The notes beneath the pieces are model-generated. The model ran no database searches. It was not told the DNA's origin and worked only from the letters and a program-made list of their open reading frames with translations. A stretch of DNA of 64,000 bases, from NCBI RefSeq assembly GCF_020164535.1, contig NZ_JAIQZC010000001.1, positions 1-64,000 on the forward strand, in the 5' to 3' direction. A program made the position numbers and the translations under genes. Of the stretch, positions 1-9,505 are shown in pieces (the first letter of the stretch is position 1; every line of letters begins with the position of its first letter). The stretch is from Psychroflexus montanilacus (GTDB lineage: Bacteria; Bacteroidota; Bacteroidia; Flavobacteriales; Flavobacteriaceae).

Positions 1-17
1 CAAGAGGGGATACGATT

Positions 18-125
<108 letters not shown>

Positions 126-134
126 TTTATACTA

Positions 135-172
135 AACCCTTCATTGCATCCGTAATGAAGGGTTTTTTATTT
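135..172 (+). terminator. Rho-independent terminator of the rRNA operon
   Basis: AACCCTTCATT at 135-145 pairs perfectly with AATGAAGGGTT at 154-164, with an 8-nt loop, and is followed by a run of six T and a T-rich tail. It lies directly after the 5S gene. Confidence 0.9.
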
Positions 173-202
173 TATAATACCCTTCCAAAACTCAAACACA
201 AA

Positions 203-232
203 ACACCTGCACAAACTTAATTATGCAGGTGT
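203..232 (-). terminator. Hairpin after the RNA-modification operon
   Basis: ACACCTGCA (203-211) and TGCAGGTGT (224-232) form a perfect 9-bp stem with a 12-nt loop. It lies 27 bases past the stop codon of the last minus-strand gene. Read on the minus strand it is followed by a T-rich but interrupted tract (TTTGTGTTTG), so it is probably a modest terminator. Confidence 0.55.
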
Positions 233-259
233 AAATAGATAAGTTAATGGGCTATCTGA

Positions 260-1462
260 TTATAATTTAGTTGCTTTTATAACCTTGTTGCCTTCAATTG
301 TTTTTGCGAAAATTAGATAATCAGTATCGGTTCCAGTTTTGAAGCCAATTTTCTTTTCCAGATTTGAAGGTGTTAGCTTTATATTTTTACTGATGATATT
401 TATAAACCTGCCTTTAAACTCTCTTTTAAGTTTTTTAAAATTGATCGTTTCTATAGTATTCATTTTGTAGATTTTACCAGGAAAGCTTTTAATTAAAGTT
501 TCACAAGTAAACAAATTTGTGTTTTGCTCTAATTTCAATAAACCGTATCTAATTGCCAGGCGATCGTACAAACCTGATTTCATTATACTCGAGTTGAATT
601 CATAGATATACTTTAGACAAGGTGATAGGCCAACTTTATCGGAACTTATCAATCCATCGTGCTGTAAGACGTTTTTAGTATATTTTTTTTGAGAATCGTA
701 ATTGTATAGCTTAATATTTCTACTGCTAGTAGTTCTCCAATCGATGATCCAAAGCAATTCTTTTACTTCATTTTTTATAGACACAACATGAAGCTCTTTT
801 ACACCCGATAGCTCTTTGTATCCTGCTTCGATGTCATACATTGGGGATGTTTTGATCATCATTTGTTGAGATTTATTCTCTAGAAGCTTTTGATGTTCTA
901 ATAAATTGGGTAAAGAATCTTTGATTAAAAACACTTTTTGATTTTTGTTTCTTCGTGAAGGATCTACGTAAATCCAATCGTATTTATGAGTTGATTCTTT
1001 AAGTAATTCAATTGAATCTTGATTAAGGCATTTTATATTTTTAACCGAGAGAACATTGAAATTATATTTTGATATTTCAAATAAGTCTGAATTATATTCA
1101 CAATAAGTGAGGCTATTTACTTGTTTAGAAAAAAAATAATCATCTACTCCAAAACCTCCAGTGAGGTCAATAAGTGTATCTCCTTCTATTAACTTTGACT
1201 TGTGCCTTGCTGTTATTTCTGAAGATGTCTGTTCTAGATTTAGTTTAGGAGGATATATTATTTTTGGATTTTTATGCCAGGTTGGGAGTTTTTTCCTTGC
1301 TTTATTTTTACCTACAACTTGGTTTACTAATAAGTTTATAGGTATAGAGGGGAACGGACTGCCTTTCAAGACAAGTTCTGGGATAGGTGTAGTTAATTGG
1401 TCTTCAATAAATTGAATAACTTCAGGGCTTGATAGTTTGTTATACTCACCTTCTGATTTCAT
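260..1462 (-). CDS. Class I SAM-dependent methyltransferase with THUMP-like C-terminal domain
   Basis: Predicted SAM-dependent methyltransferase, probably acting on RNA. The motif I signature DLTGGFGVDDYFF lies near residue 100 and a DPSRR motif (the position of the DPPY-like catalytic motif) near residue 168. The C-terminal third fits the THUMP-like domain found in Bacteroidota methyltransferases related to PG_1098. ATG at 1462 (MKSEGEYN) is preferred to a TTG nine bases upstream and overlaps the end of the upstream trmH-family gene by 17 bases, so the two are probably coupled. It is the last gene of a six-gene minus-strand operon rich in RNA-modification enzymes. The substrate is unknown; the RNA assignment is inferred from family and neighbours. 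Confidence 0.85.
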   Translation of the reverse strand: MKSEGEYNKLSSPEVIQFIEDQLTTPIPELVLKGSPFPSIPINLLVNQVVGKNKARKKLPTWHKNPKIIYPPKLNLEQTSSEITARHKSKLIEGDTLIDLTGGFGVDDYFFSKQVNSLTYCEYNSDLFEISKYNFNVLSVKNIKCLNQDSIELLKESTHKYDWIYVDPSRRNKNQKVFLIKDSLPNLLEHQKLLENKSQQMMIKTSPMYDIEAGYKELSGVKELHVVSIKNEVKELLWIIDWRTTSSRNIKLYNYDSQKKYTKNVLQHDGLISSDKVGLSPCLKYIYEFNSSIMKSGLYDRLAIRYGLLKLEQNTNLFTCETLIKSFPGKIYKMNTIETINFKKLKREFKGRFINIISKNIKLTPSNLEKKIGFKTGTDTDYLIFAKTIEGNKVIKATKL

Positions 1463-1946
1463 ATAAAGCAATACCTAAAGTTTGTGATACATTTAAACTA
1501 GAATTTTTACCGTGCATATTTATGTGGTAAACTTGATCTAGTTCATGAAGTATGCTATCAGGAATTCCTGATTTTTCATTACCTAATACCACGAGAATAT
1601 TTTTGGCTTCCGTACCACTTAGTGCCAATATGCCCCTGCTATTATTTGTTATTTCCAAACCTATTTTATAGCCGCTAAACTTATTTAAAACTTCGTTTGG
1701 ATCTTCATAAAATATGACATCTAAATTCTTTTCCGTAGATCTTGAAGTTCTCTTAAAACGATTGCTTTCTAATTCTTTTTTATTCGCTTGATTTATCCAA
1801 ATCCTTGTTACTCCAAAGGCTTCAGCATTTCTAAATATGCTTCCTAAATTAGCAGGACTATCTATTTGATCCAAAAAGATACTTATTTCAATGTCTGAAT
1901 CTTTATCAAACTTAACTTGATGATGTTGAAGCTGCTTTTCTTTCAT
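1446..1946 (-). CDS. SpoU/TrmH-family RNA 2'-O-ribose methyltransferase
   Basis: Small SPOUT-class methyltransferase that should transfer a methyl group from SAM to a ribose 2'-OH in tRNA or rRNA. All three family motifs are present: motif 1 with SPANLGSIFRNAEAFG (catalytic Arg), motif 2 with VVLGNEKSGIP, and motif 3 with NSSLNVSQTLGIALYE, where the chain forms the trefoil knot. An upstream TTG at 2000 would give 18 more residues, but ATG at 1946 starts one base after the stop of the upstream gene and gives 166 aa, so it is preferred. The target nucleotide cannot be told from sequence. Confidence 0.88.
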   Translation of the reverse strand: MKEKQLQHHQVKFDKDSDIEISIFLDQIDSPANLGSIFRNAEAFGVTRIWINQANKKELESNRFKRTSRSTEKNLDVIFYEDPNEVLNKFSGYKIGLEITNNSRGILALSGTEAKNILVVLGNEKSGIPDSILHELDQVYHINMHGKNSSLNVSQTLGIALYEIRR

Positions 1947-1947
1947 A

Positions 1948-2598
1948 TTACTGATTGAATGCGTATTTGAGAATATTTGCTCCCATCCTAAGGGCTTCAA
2001 GCCTTATATTTTCCGGATCTCCATGAACTGAAGAATCTTCCCAGCCATTTCCTAAGTCGCTCTCGTAAGTAAATAATACCATCAACCTTCCTTCGTCATC
2101 TTCGATGCCAAAAGCTTCAGCAGGTTTACCGTCATGCTCATGAATTTTTGGCAGTCCGCTTTCAAATCTAAATTCTGATGAAAAAATAGGATGAGTGTTT
2201 GAGAGCTTTTTAAGCTTCCTATTTGGAAAAACTTTTGTTATAGCTTTTTCAAAATAAGGCTTCAATCCATAATTGTCATCGGCATGAAGGAATCCTCCAC
2301 TTAATAAATAGTTTTCCAGATTTTTAGCAGCTTCATCAGAAAAATAAATATTGCCATGTCCTGTAAGATGAACAAACGGATAATTAAATAACTCAGGATC
2401 TTCCGGTTTTACCTCTTTTATCACTGAGTTAATTTTACTTTTGGTTGTTTCGTTTGTGAATTCAACAAGATTTGGAAGTGAAGTAGGGTTGCTGTACCAG
2501 TCACCACCACCATCGTATTTTAAAAGGGCTATCTCCTGAGCATTTAGGTTGAGAAATCCAACTATGAAAGTAAATAAAAACCAAAATGATATTCTCAT
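1948..2598 (-). CDS. DUF4159 domain-containing secreted protein
   Basis: Exported protein of unknown function, 216 aa. Residues 1-20 form a signal peptide ending LNAQ. The mature part matches DUF4159: a YDGGGDWY start, then HLTGHGNIYFSD, then a GGFLHADDNYG segment, ending with an IRLEALRMGANILKYA helix. Such domains have a Rossmann-like fold resembling glutamine-amidotransferase-like domains. The gene sits inside an RNA-modification operon and its start overlaps the end of rsmE by four bases (ATGA). No link between it and the methyltransferases can be read from the sequence. Confidence 0.87.
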   Translation of the reverse strand: MRISFWFLFTFIVGFLNLNAQEIALLKYDGGGDWYSNPTSLPNLVEFTNETTKSKINSVIKEVKPEDPELFNYPFVHLTGHGNIYFSDEAAKNLENYLLSGGFLHADDNYGLKPYFEKAITKVFPNRKLKKLSNTHPIFSSEFRFESGLPKIHEHDGKPAEAFGIEDDEGRLMVLFTYESDLGNGWEDSSVHGDPENIRLEALRMGANILKYAFNQ

Positions 2599-3296
2599 AA
2601 AGATTGAATTAAATTTACAGTATGACAGGCAACCATACCAGCAGTTTCTGTTCTTAATCTTGATTGTGATAGTGAAACGGCTTTAAAGCCATTAGATAAA
2701 GCGAAATCAATTTCAGAAGTTGAAAAATCACCTTCAGGCCCTATCAGTATTAAATTATTTTCACCTATTGATTTTGATAGATTCTCTTTTGGTAAATCTT
2801 CACAGTGAGCAATTAATTTTGTTGATTTAAAGTCAGAACTAATAAAGTCTGAAAAAGGAGTTAGTTTATTGAGTTTGGGTAAGAATGAACTTAAAGATTG
2901 CTTCATAGCTGCTAGTAATACTTTTTCATAGCGCTCTCTTTTGATTACTTTTCGTTCACTGTGCTCACAAAGTAAAGGTGTAATTTCCTGAATCCCTATT
3001 TCGGTTGCTTTTTCTAAAAACCATTCAAATCTGTCGTTTGCTTTGGTTGGTGCTATGGCAATATGAAGATGTTTAGAAACAGGTTTTAAAACTTCAGTTT
3101 TAATGACCTCAATCTCACATTTTTTTGGGTGATTGCTCCTTAATATTCCTTCAGCAATGCTCCCAAAACCATTTGTAATATGTATTACTTCCCCTATTTT
3201 CTTTCTGAGCACTTTAGAAATGTGTCTACTCTCTTCAGCATTTACTGCTATAAGTTGTGTGTTAGGATCAAAATTGGGTTCGTAGAATAACTGCAT
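2595..3296 (-). CDS. rsmE: 16S rRNA (uracil-1498-N3)-methyltransferase RsmE
   Basis: SPOUT methyltransferase that makes m3U1498 in the 16S rRNA decoding region. Diagnostic motifs are LIGPEGDFSTSEI near residue 182 and LRTETAG near residue 214, which form the SAM-binding knot; the N-terminal part is the PUA-like RNA-binding domain. Length 233 aa is normal. A longer reading from 3371 is rejected, because ATG at 3296 overlaps the upstream stop codon by one base (TAATG) and its MQLFYEP start is typical of flavobacterial RsmE. It overlaps the DUF4159 gene downstream by four bases. Confidence 0.95.
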   Translation of the reverse strand: MQLFYEPNFDPNTQLIAVNAEESRHISKVLRKKIGEVIHITNGFGSIAEGILRSNHPKKCEIEVIKTEVLKPVSKHLHIAIAPTKANDRFEWFLEKATEIGIQEITPLLCEHSERKVIKRERYEKVLLAAMKQSLSSFLPKLNKLTPFSDFISSDFKSTKLIAHCEDLPKENLSKSIGENNLILIGPEGDFSTSEIDFALSNGFKAVSLSQSRLRTETAGMVACHTVNLIQSL

Positions 3297-3913
3297 TAAT
3301 CTTGAGTTTCTAATACTAAAATTTCTTCTATATTTTTGGGTGAATAACTTTTTGAAACTAAGTAATACCAATCCTTATCCTCAAGATCTACTTTGAAGGT
3401 TTCGTTGGCAGCTCTTATGCTAGACAAAGCAGCATTTTTGAAATCTTCTGGAACACTTCTTTTCTTGAACCATCCAGAATCACCACCTTTATTCTTATTC
3501 ATATCCATAGAATATCTTTGAGCCAAGTGTTCAAAATCCTGATTTTTTGACATCTGGATGATTTGATCTCTCAAATGGTCTAAGTCCTCATAGCTCATTT
3601 CCTGGCCATCAAAAAATATATAATTGATTCTAAAATGCTCAACGTTTACTTTTTTCAAAACTTTGATTTTCTTGTTATTAGCATTATTTAGCTTTAAAGT
3701 TCCACCTTGTTTAAGCTCAAATAGTTCATTCGCTAAATTTGAATTATGTCTTTCTTTATTGAAAACTGAAAGTGTTCCTTGTGATCTAAATTCTGATAAC
3801 TCCTCCTTAGAATATCCGAAATCTGCATAAACATCTTGATTGTGACGAAACAAATTGTTTTGAGAATAGGCCTGAAGACTCAAAAATGAAAGTAATAGGA
3901 TAATTGATTTCAT
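3296..3913 (-). CDS. Parvulin-type peptidylprolyl isomerase, exported
   Basis: A periplasmic folding helper is likely: an 18-residue signal peptide (ending AYSQ) is followed by a parvulin-like domain in the C-terminal two thirds. The recognisable piece runs from HFRINYIFFDG through FEHLAQRYSMD and GGDSGWFKKRSVPEDF to the end. These match the SurA/PpiC rotamase pattern (ahILv, A..yS.d, GGdLGwf...f). At 205 aa there is one isomerase domain and a short N-terminal segment. It follows tsaD after 8 bases and is coupled by TAATG to rsmE. The substrate is unknown. Confidence 0.8.
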   Translation of the reverse strand: MKSIILLLSFLSLQAYSQNNLFRHNQDVYADFGYSKEELSEFRSQGTLSVFNKERHNSNLANELFELKQGGTLKLNNANNKKIKVLKKVNVEHFRINYIFFDGQEMSYEDLDHLRDQIIQMSKNQDFEHLAQRYSMDMNKNKGGDSGWFKKRSVPEDFKNAALSSIRAANETFKVDLEDKDWYYLVSKSYSPKNIEEILVLETQD

Positions 3914-3921
3914 AATAAAAA

Positions 3922-4947
3922 TTAGATTGCGTACCTAGCCTTTGATGCTGTGGCTAAGTCAGTAAATAGTTGTTTTCTATATTTAAGGTAACCAACAATT
4001 CCAATCATTGCAGCATTATCTGTGCAATATTCAAATTTTGGAATAAATACATTCCAATGATTAGTTTTTTGTTTTTCCAATAATGCAGTTCGGATGCCCG
4101 AGTTAGCAGAAACTCCACCACCAATAGCAACCACATTGATGCCAGTTTCCTTAACAGCTTTTTGCAATTTGGACATTAAAATGTCAACTACTTTTCTTTG
4201 AAAGGAAGCACAAAGGTCTTCTATATTTTCTTCTATAAAATCCGGATTATCTTTCGTTTGCTTTTGAAGAAAATACAGCACAGAGGTTTTTAAGCCACTA
4301 AAACTAAAATTCAATCCTTTTACGTTGGGCTTTGCAAACTCAAACTTGTACGGATCTCCAAGTTTTGAAAGCTTATCAATCTCGGGGCCTGCAGGGTAGG
4401 GCAGATTTAGCATTTTACCACATTTATCAAAGGCTTCTCCAATGGCATCGTCCAATGTTTCACCAATAACCTCCATTTCAAAATGATCTGTAACTTTTAC
4501 AATTTGAGTATGACCCCCACTTATGGTTACTCCTAAAAATGGAAAATCAGGTTTTTTTTTGTCTTTATCTTTTATGAAGTGAGCTAATAGATGAGCCTGC
4601 ATGTGATTCACCTCTATAAGAGGAAGACTCAAAGCAAGACTTAAAGATTTAGCAAAGGAACTACCTACGAGCAAAGAACCCATAAGACCTGGACCCCTTG
4701 TAAAAGCTATTGCGGACAAATCACTTTTAGAAATATTTGCTTTTTTGATGGCCTGGTCTACAACAGGAACAATGTGTTGCTGATGTGCCCTGGAAGCCAA
4801 TTCTGGTACAACTCCACCATATTCCTTATGAACTTGCTGAGTTGCAACAATATTGCTGAGAATTTCATCATTACAAAATACAGCAGCGGACGTATCGTCA
4901 CAGGAGGATTCTATCGCAAGTATGTAAACGTTTTCCTTTTTTGTCAT
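3922..4947 (-). CDS. tsaD: tRNA N6-adenosine threonylcarbamoyltransferase TsaD
   Basis: Catalytic subunit of the t6A37 synthesis complex; it moves threonylcarbamoyl from threonylcarbamoyl-AMP to A37 of ANN-decoding tRNAs. Visible motifs are ILAIESSCDDT at the N-terminus, the metal-binding HMQAHLLAH, SGGHTQIV, the nucleotide-binding GGVSANSGIR and a C-terminal YCTDNAAMIG. Length is 341 aa. A reading from 5010 is possible but ATG at 4947 gives the usual start, and a TAnnTTTG box at 4975-4982 would lie inside the longer version. It heads the operon that runs down to 260 and is divergent from tamB. MtaB, which thiomethylates the same base, is encoded 45 kb away. Confidence 0.96.
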   Translation of the reverse strand: MTKKENVYILAIESSCDDTSAAVFCNDEILSNIVATQQVHKEYGGVVPELASRAHQQHIVPVVDQAIKKANISKSDLSAIAFTRGPGLMGSLLVGSSFAKSLSLALSLPLIEVNHMQAHLLAHFIKDKDKKKPDFPFLGVTISGGHTQIVKVTDHFEMEVIGETLDDAIGEAFDKCGKMLNLPYPAGPEIDKLSKLGDPYKFEFAKPNVKGLNFSFSGLKTSVLYFLQKQTKDNPDFIEENIEDLCASFQRKVVDILMSKLQKAVKETGINVVAIGGGVSANSGIRTALLEKQKTNHWNVFIPKFEYCTDNAAMIGIVGYLKYRKQLFTDLATASKARYAI

Positions 4948-4974
4948 GTATAAGCTAGAATTCAATAATAAAGA

Positions 4975-4982
4975 CAAATCTA
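4975..4982 (-). promoter_or_regulatory. -7 promoter box for the tsaD operon
   Basis: Minus-strand TAGATTTG matches the Bacteroidota -7 consensus TAnnTTTG, 28 bases before the tsaD ATG. No TTG at the usual -33 spacing was found, so this rests on the -7 match and position only. Confidence 0.4.
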
Positions 4983-5029
4983 AATAAATTTGTGGCTTGG
5001 TTAAAAGCATTTAGGATTAGTATTTGATA

Positions 5030-5037
5030 TATCTTTG
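5030..5037 (+). promoter_or_regulatory. -7 promoter box for tamB
   Basis: TATCTTTG matches TAnnTTTG, 20 bases before the GTG start of tamB, giving a very short leader. The nearest upstream TTG (4997-4999) is 30 bases away, longer than the usual spacer, so the -33 element is uncertain. Confidence 0.45.
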
Positions 5038-5056
5038 AAAAAATTTAATCATCAGA

Positions 5057-8000
5057 GTGCTCGGAAAGGTTTGGAATTTTATAAAGAAAATTTTTATAGC
5101 AGTAGTGTTGTTGCTTTTGCTAGTTGTACTTATTTTCTTGATTCCTCAAGTTCAAACTTACTATGGTAAGAAACTTACTGATAACTTTAATGAAGCTTAC
5201 CAGACAGATTTAAGTGTAAGAAGTGTCAAGATTAACTATAAAGGGAATATTGTTTTAGATGAGCTTTTGCTTAAAGATGATTATGAAGACACCATCGTTT
5301 ATGCAAAATCACTGACGACTTCTTTGATAAATCTTACTAATATTTCAGGAAGAAATCTTCATTTTTCAAATACTGAATTAGATCAACTTAAATTCAAGCT
5401 GAAACAATACAAAGGAGAAGAGTTTGATGAATTCACAAAGTTCCTGGATAAGTTAAATGATACGACCTCTACATCAACTCAAGCATTTCAATTAAAAATT
5501 AACAGGGCACTTGCCTTTGAAAGTGAATTTGTTATCATAAATGAAAATATTGGTTCTGACCCGACATTCTCTGTGAGTGACTTAGACTTTAATATTTCAA
5601 ACTTTAAAATAAAAGGCCCCGATCTTAACTTCAACCTGAGGCGCATGTCTGGGATTCTCAAAGAAGGAATTATTGTTGAAGACTTTAGTACTCAGTTTAC
5701 CTATAGTCCTGAGCATATGCACTTAAAGAATTTAATGCTTGAAACCCCATATTCTCAAATTCAAGGTGAACTTCAATTTGACTATGAAAGAAAAGATCTT
5801 AAAAATTTTCTTGACAAAGTAAATATTAAAGCTGATTTTAATAAATCATTGCTATCCAGCACAGACCTAAGGAGATATTATAGCGGTTTTGGTTATGGTA
5901 ATCAAATGATGTTAACAGGGAGAGCTACAGGTCAACTCAACAACCTAAATTTACAGTCTCTAAACATTAATGGACTAAAAAATACTAAAATAACAGGGGA
6001 TTTGACCCTGATAAATTCTTTCGGCGACTCACCTTTCCAGATGGATGGATATTCGTTAGACATTACTACAAATTATCAGGATTTAATAGATTTACTACCA
6101 TCAGATTTGGAACCTAATCTGCCACCGTATTTTGAAAAGTTTGGTGTTACTCAACTTTCAGGAAAAATAGATTTATCCAAAAGCAATTTATTTACCGTTT
6201 TGAAATTAAACACTGAGCTTGGCAGAGCTGCTGTAAATTTGAACTTTGAAAACTTTCAAAGTCCAGAATCTGCTGAATATAGTGGCTTCATTGATGTCAC
6301 AGAATTCAATCTTTCAAAATTTTTCGATTCCAAAATTCTTGGTGATGCCACTTTTAGTTTTAATGTAAACGGTTCTGGTTTCACCCAGTCCTCTCTGAAT
6401 ACTTTGGCTATTGGAACCATCAATTCTATTGGCATAAACGGGTATACTTACAGAAATATTGAATTGAACGGTAATTTTAAGGCCCCCTATTTTAATGGAG
6501 AGATAGAAAGTCTGGATCCAAATTTTTTATTCTCTTTTGAAGGCTTACTTGATGCTTCTAAAGAAGAAAATGCCTTTAATTTTCAAGCTGATGTAGATTA
6601 TGCTGATTTATACGCCCTTAATATTGTTAAGCGGGATACCATGGCAGATTTTGAAGGAAATCTGAAGGTTGATTTAAAAGGAAATTCTATTGACGAACTT
6701 AAAGGCAATCTCAATTTTAGTTCATTTACGTATGAGAACACTCAAGAAATTTACAATTTTGAGGATTTAATTGTAGAATCTTCCTTTAGAGATTCAAAAC
6801 AAACTATCAATATCGACAGTCCAGACGTGATCAGTGGCAAATTGGAAGGTGAATTTAAATTAACTTCATTACCTCAATTATTTTCGGATGCAGTTGAAAA
6901 CTTATATTTTAGAAGCAAGTCAAAACCAAGTGAAAGTTACCAATACATTGATTTTGATCTCAACGTTTACAACAAAATCGTAGAAGTCTTTCTTCCAGAA
7001 ATAGAAGTAGCTCCCAATACTTTCATAAGAGGAAGTATTGATGCAAGTCAGGACGACTTTTCACTTAACTTTAGGTCACCACATCTAAAGGTATATGATA
7101 ATACTTTTGACAATATCAACATTCAGATAGATACAGATAGTCCACTTTATAATTCTTACGTGGAGATTGAAAAAATAATGACCTCCTATTATGATATTTC
7201 AGATTTCAATATGATAAATGTAAACTTGAAAGATACCCTTTTTGTAAGGACAGAATTCAAAGGAGGGCAACTTCAAAAAGATAATTTCAACCTGAGTATT
7301 TATCAAACGGTTAATGACGAGAATAGATCTACTTTTGGATTTAAGCGTTCGAGTATCGTTTATAATGATAATTTATGGTTCGTCAACAGGGATTCTGACG
7401 ACAACAATAAAGTAGAGATAGAACGAGGTTTTCAAAATTTCAATATTGATTCCTTAAAAATTTCCAGCGGAAAACAATCGATACTTCTTGATGGAATCCT
7501 AAGAGATTCTACATATAAAGATTTAAAACTAAATTTTGATAAGATCAAATTAGCTGATATTTTTCCAAAAAAAGATAGCATCCAATTTGAAGGTGTTCTT
7601 GACGGTAAATTGGATATATTTCAGGAAGATAAGATTTATGCCCCCAATCTTGATGTAGTGATTCAAGATTTTGAATTCAATGATGTCAAATATGGTCAGT
7701 TCAGTTTAGAAGCTGATGGAAACAAAGACCTAAGTTCCTTCAACCTTATTTCTGAATTAACCAAAGACAGCGAGTCATTATTCAAAGCCGATGGCTCTGT
7801 ATTTACAATAGAAAACGATCAGTACTTCGATGTGAATGTTAATTTTGACAAATTTGATCTAAGTTCATTTAGCGTTTTTGGTGCAGATGTAATTTCAAAA
7901 ATAAGGGGTTTTGCAACTGGAAAAGTAGACGTGAGTGGAAAGATTGATGATCCTTTTTTTAATGGAGAATTATTGCTTAAAGATGCCGGCCTTAATGTCC

Positions 8001-9505
8001 CTTATCTCAACATCGACTTTGATTTTGATGATAATTCTAGAATTGGATTTGATAATAAAGATTTTGTATTTGATAATATAGGGGTAACTGATGTAAAATA
8101 TAAAACCCAAGGCTCTCTTAATGGAACAATAAGTAATGACAACCTGAGAGATTGGTTTATTGATTTGAATATTAGCTCTAACAATCTAGTGGCGCTTGAT
8201 ACAAAATTTAAAGAAGGGGACTTATATTATGGGACCGCATTTATTGATGGAAACGCCTCTATAGTTGGCCCTACAGATGAGATTGAAATCAATGTAAATG
8301 CTATTACACAGAAGAATACTGTTTTCAAAATTCCATTAGATGATTCTGAATCTCTTGGTGATAATTCGTTCATTTACTTTTTGACTTCGGAAGATAAACT
8401 TTCCAAAGAGGCAGGACGCAAATTAAAGACCAGAGAAGTAAAAGGCTTAAGTCTTAATTTTGACCTTGATATTACTAGAGATGCAGAAGTTGAAATCGTT
8501 GTAGATCCTGTAAATGGAAGTAGTTTGAAAGGAAGAGGAGCAGGGACACTTTTAATTGAAATCAATACCAACGGTAAATTTAATATGTACGGAGATTTTG
8601 TTGCTTATGAGGGAGAATATAATTTTAAATATTCAGGATTAGTACAAAAGCGGTTTGAGGTGGTTCCAGGATCCAATTTAACATGGAATGGGGATCCTGT
8701 GAGAGCCAACATTGATGTTCAAGCCAAATATGTCACTGAAGCTAATCCAGCAATATTACTGGAAAACCCATCCGTAAATCGCGATATTCCTGTAGAAGTT
8801 TTAATAAATCTGGGAGGCCAGATCGTACAGCCAGACATTGAGTTTAGTTTGAACTATCCCAATCTTTCTTCTGTAGTAAAAAGTGAATTGGAATACAGAG
8901 TTCAAGGCAGAGAAAATACTGAGCTCCAGGCATTATCATTAGTAACACAGGGTACGTTTTATAGTCAATCTGGACTTGGACAAAACGCTATTACTGGAAA
9001 TTTAATTGAGAGAGCATCTGGAATTGTAGATGATATCATATCTAAAGACGATAACAAATTCAAACTTGGATTGAACTACCAGCAAAATGACAGAAGCCTA
9101 ACCCAGAATAACTTGGCAGACAGAGTAGGACTTTCTATCAAAACTAAAATAAGTGACAGAGTACTTATCAATGGAAGATTTGGTGTTCCTGTGGGTGGGG
9201 TTACAGAATCAGTCGTTTTTGGAGATGTAGAAGTCAATTTCTTGTTGAATGAAACAGGAAATTTGAGAGCGAGCGTATTCAATAGAGAAAGCGACATACA
9301 GTTCATAGGTGAGGAGCTTGGATATACTCAAGGCATTGGGCTAACTTATACGGTCGACTTTGACACCTTTAAAGAATTGATGAACAAAATATTGGATGAA
9401 AAGTACGTCAAAAAAGAAAAGAAAGCGAGAGATAAGAATCCAGATGAAAAAAATATAGAATTACCTTCTTATATCAATTTTCCATCCAATAGAACCTCTA
9501 ATTGA
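5057..9505 (+). CDS. tamB: TamB-family envelope translocation/assembly protein
   Basis: Very long (1482 aa) AsmA/TamB-like protein anchored by one N-terminal membrane helix (about residues 9-30). The rest consists of beta-rich repeats expected to form a periplasm-spanning groove for lipid transfer or outer-membrane protein assembly. The C-terminal DUF490/TamB domain is recognisable at about 1050-1400 (VEVLINLGGQIVQPDIEF, then LSSVVKSELEYRVQG and LQALSLVTQGTFY), followed by a lysine-rich tail. The start is GTG at 5057; an in-frame stop lies 21 bases upstream. Its end overlaps the end of the convergent symporter gene by 8 bases. Divergence from tsaD recalls the layout in other flavobacteria. 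Confidence 0.92.
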   Translation: MLGKVWNFIKKIFIAVVLLLLLVVLIFLIPQVQTYYGKKLTDNFNEAYQTDLSVRSVKINYKGNIVLDELLLKDDYEDTIVYAKSLTTSLINLTNISGRNLHFSNTELDQLKFKLKQYKGEEFDEFTKFLDKLNDTTSTSTQAFQLKINRALAFESEFVIINENIGSDPTFSVSDLDFNISNFKIKGPDLNFNLRRMSGILKEGIIVEDFSTQFTYSPEHMHLKNLMLETPYSQIQGELQFDYERKDLKNFLDKVNIKADFNKSLLSSTDLRRYYSGFGYGNQMMLTGRATGQLNNLNLQSLNINGLKNTKITGDLTLINSFGDSPFQMDGYSLDITTNYQDLIDLLPSDLEPNLPPYFEKFGVTQLSGKIDLSKSNLFTVLKLNTELGRAAVNLNFENFQSPESAEYSGFIDVTEFNLSKFFDSKILGDATFSFNVNGSGFTQSSLNTLAIGTINSIGINGYTYRNIELNGNFKAPYFNGEIESLDPNFLFSFEGLLDASKEENAFNFQADVDYADLYALNIVKRDTMADFEGNLKVDLKGNSIDELKGNLNFSSFTYENTQEIYNFEDLIVESSFRDSKQTINIDSPDVISGKLEGEFKLTSLPQLFSDAVENLYFRSKSKPSESYQYIDFDLNVYNKIVEVFLPEIEVAPNTFIRGSIDASQDDFSLNFRSPHLKVYDNTFDNINIQIDTDSPLYNSYVEIEKIMTSYYDISDFNMINVNLKDTLFVRTEFKGGQLQKDNFNLSIYQTVNDENRSTFGFKRSSIVYNDNLWFVNRDSDDNNKVEIERGFQNFNIDSLKISSGKQSILLDGILRDSTYKDLKLNFDKIKLADIFPKKDSIQFEGVLDGKLDIFQEDKIYAPNLDVVIQDFEFNDVKYGQFSLEADGNKDLSSFNLISELTKDSESLFKADGSVFTIENDQYFDVNVNFDKFDLSSFSVFGADVISKIRGFATGKVDVSGKIDDPFFNGELLLKDAGLNVPYLNIDFDFDDNSRIGFDNKDFVFDNIGVTDVKYKTQGSLNGTISNDNLRDWFIDLNISSNNLVALDTKFKEGDLYYGTAFIDGNASIVGPTDEIEINVNAITQKNTVFKIPLDDSESLGDNSFIYFLTSEDKLSKEAGRKLKTREVKGLSLNFDLDITRDAEVEIVVDPVNGSSLKGRGAGTLLIEINTNGKFNMYGDFVAYEGEYNFKYSGLVQKRFEVVPGSNLTWNGDPVRANIDVQAKYVTEANPAILLENPSVNRDIPVEVLINLGGQIVQPDIEFSLNYPNLSSVVKSELEYRVQGRENTELQALSLVTQGTFYSQSGLGQNAITGNLIERASGIVDDIISKDDNKFKLGLNYQQNDRSLTQNNLADRVGLSIKTKISDRVLINGRFGVPVGGVTESVVFGDVEVNFLLNETGNLRASVFNRESDIQFIGEELGYTQGIGLTYTVDFDTFKELMNKILDEKYVKKEKKARDKNPDEKNIELPSYINFPSNRTSN

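Noticed and set aside
1161-1415. Plus-strand frame opposite the THUMP-like methyltransferase
   Set aside because: Lies entirely within a well-supported minus-strand gene with clear motifs and has no recognisable domain.
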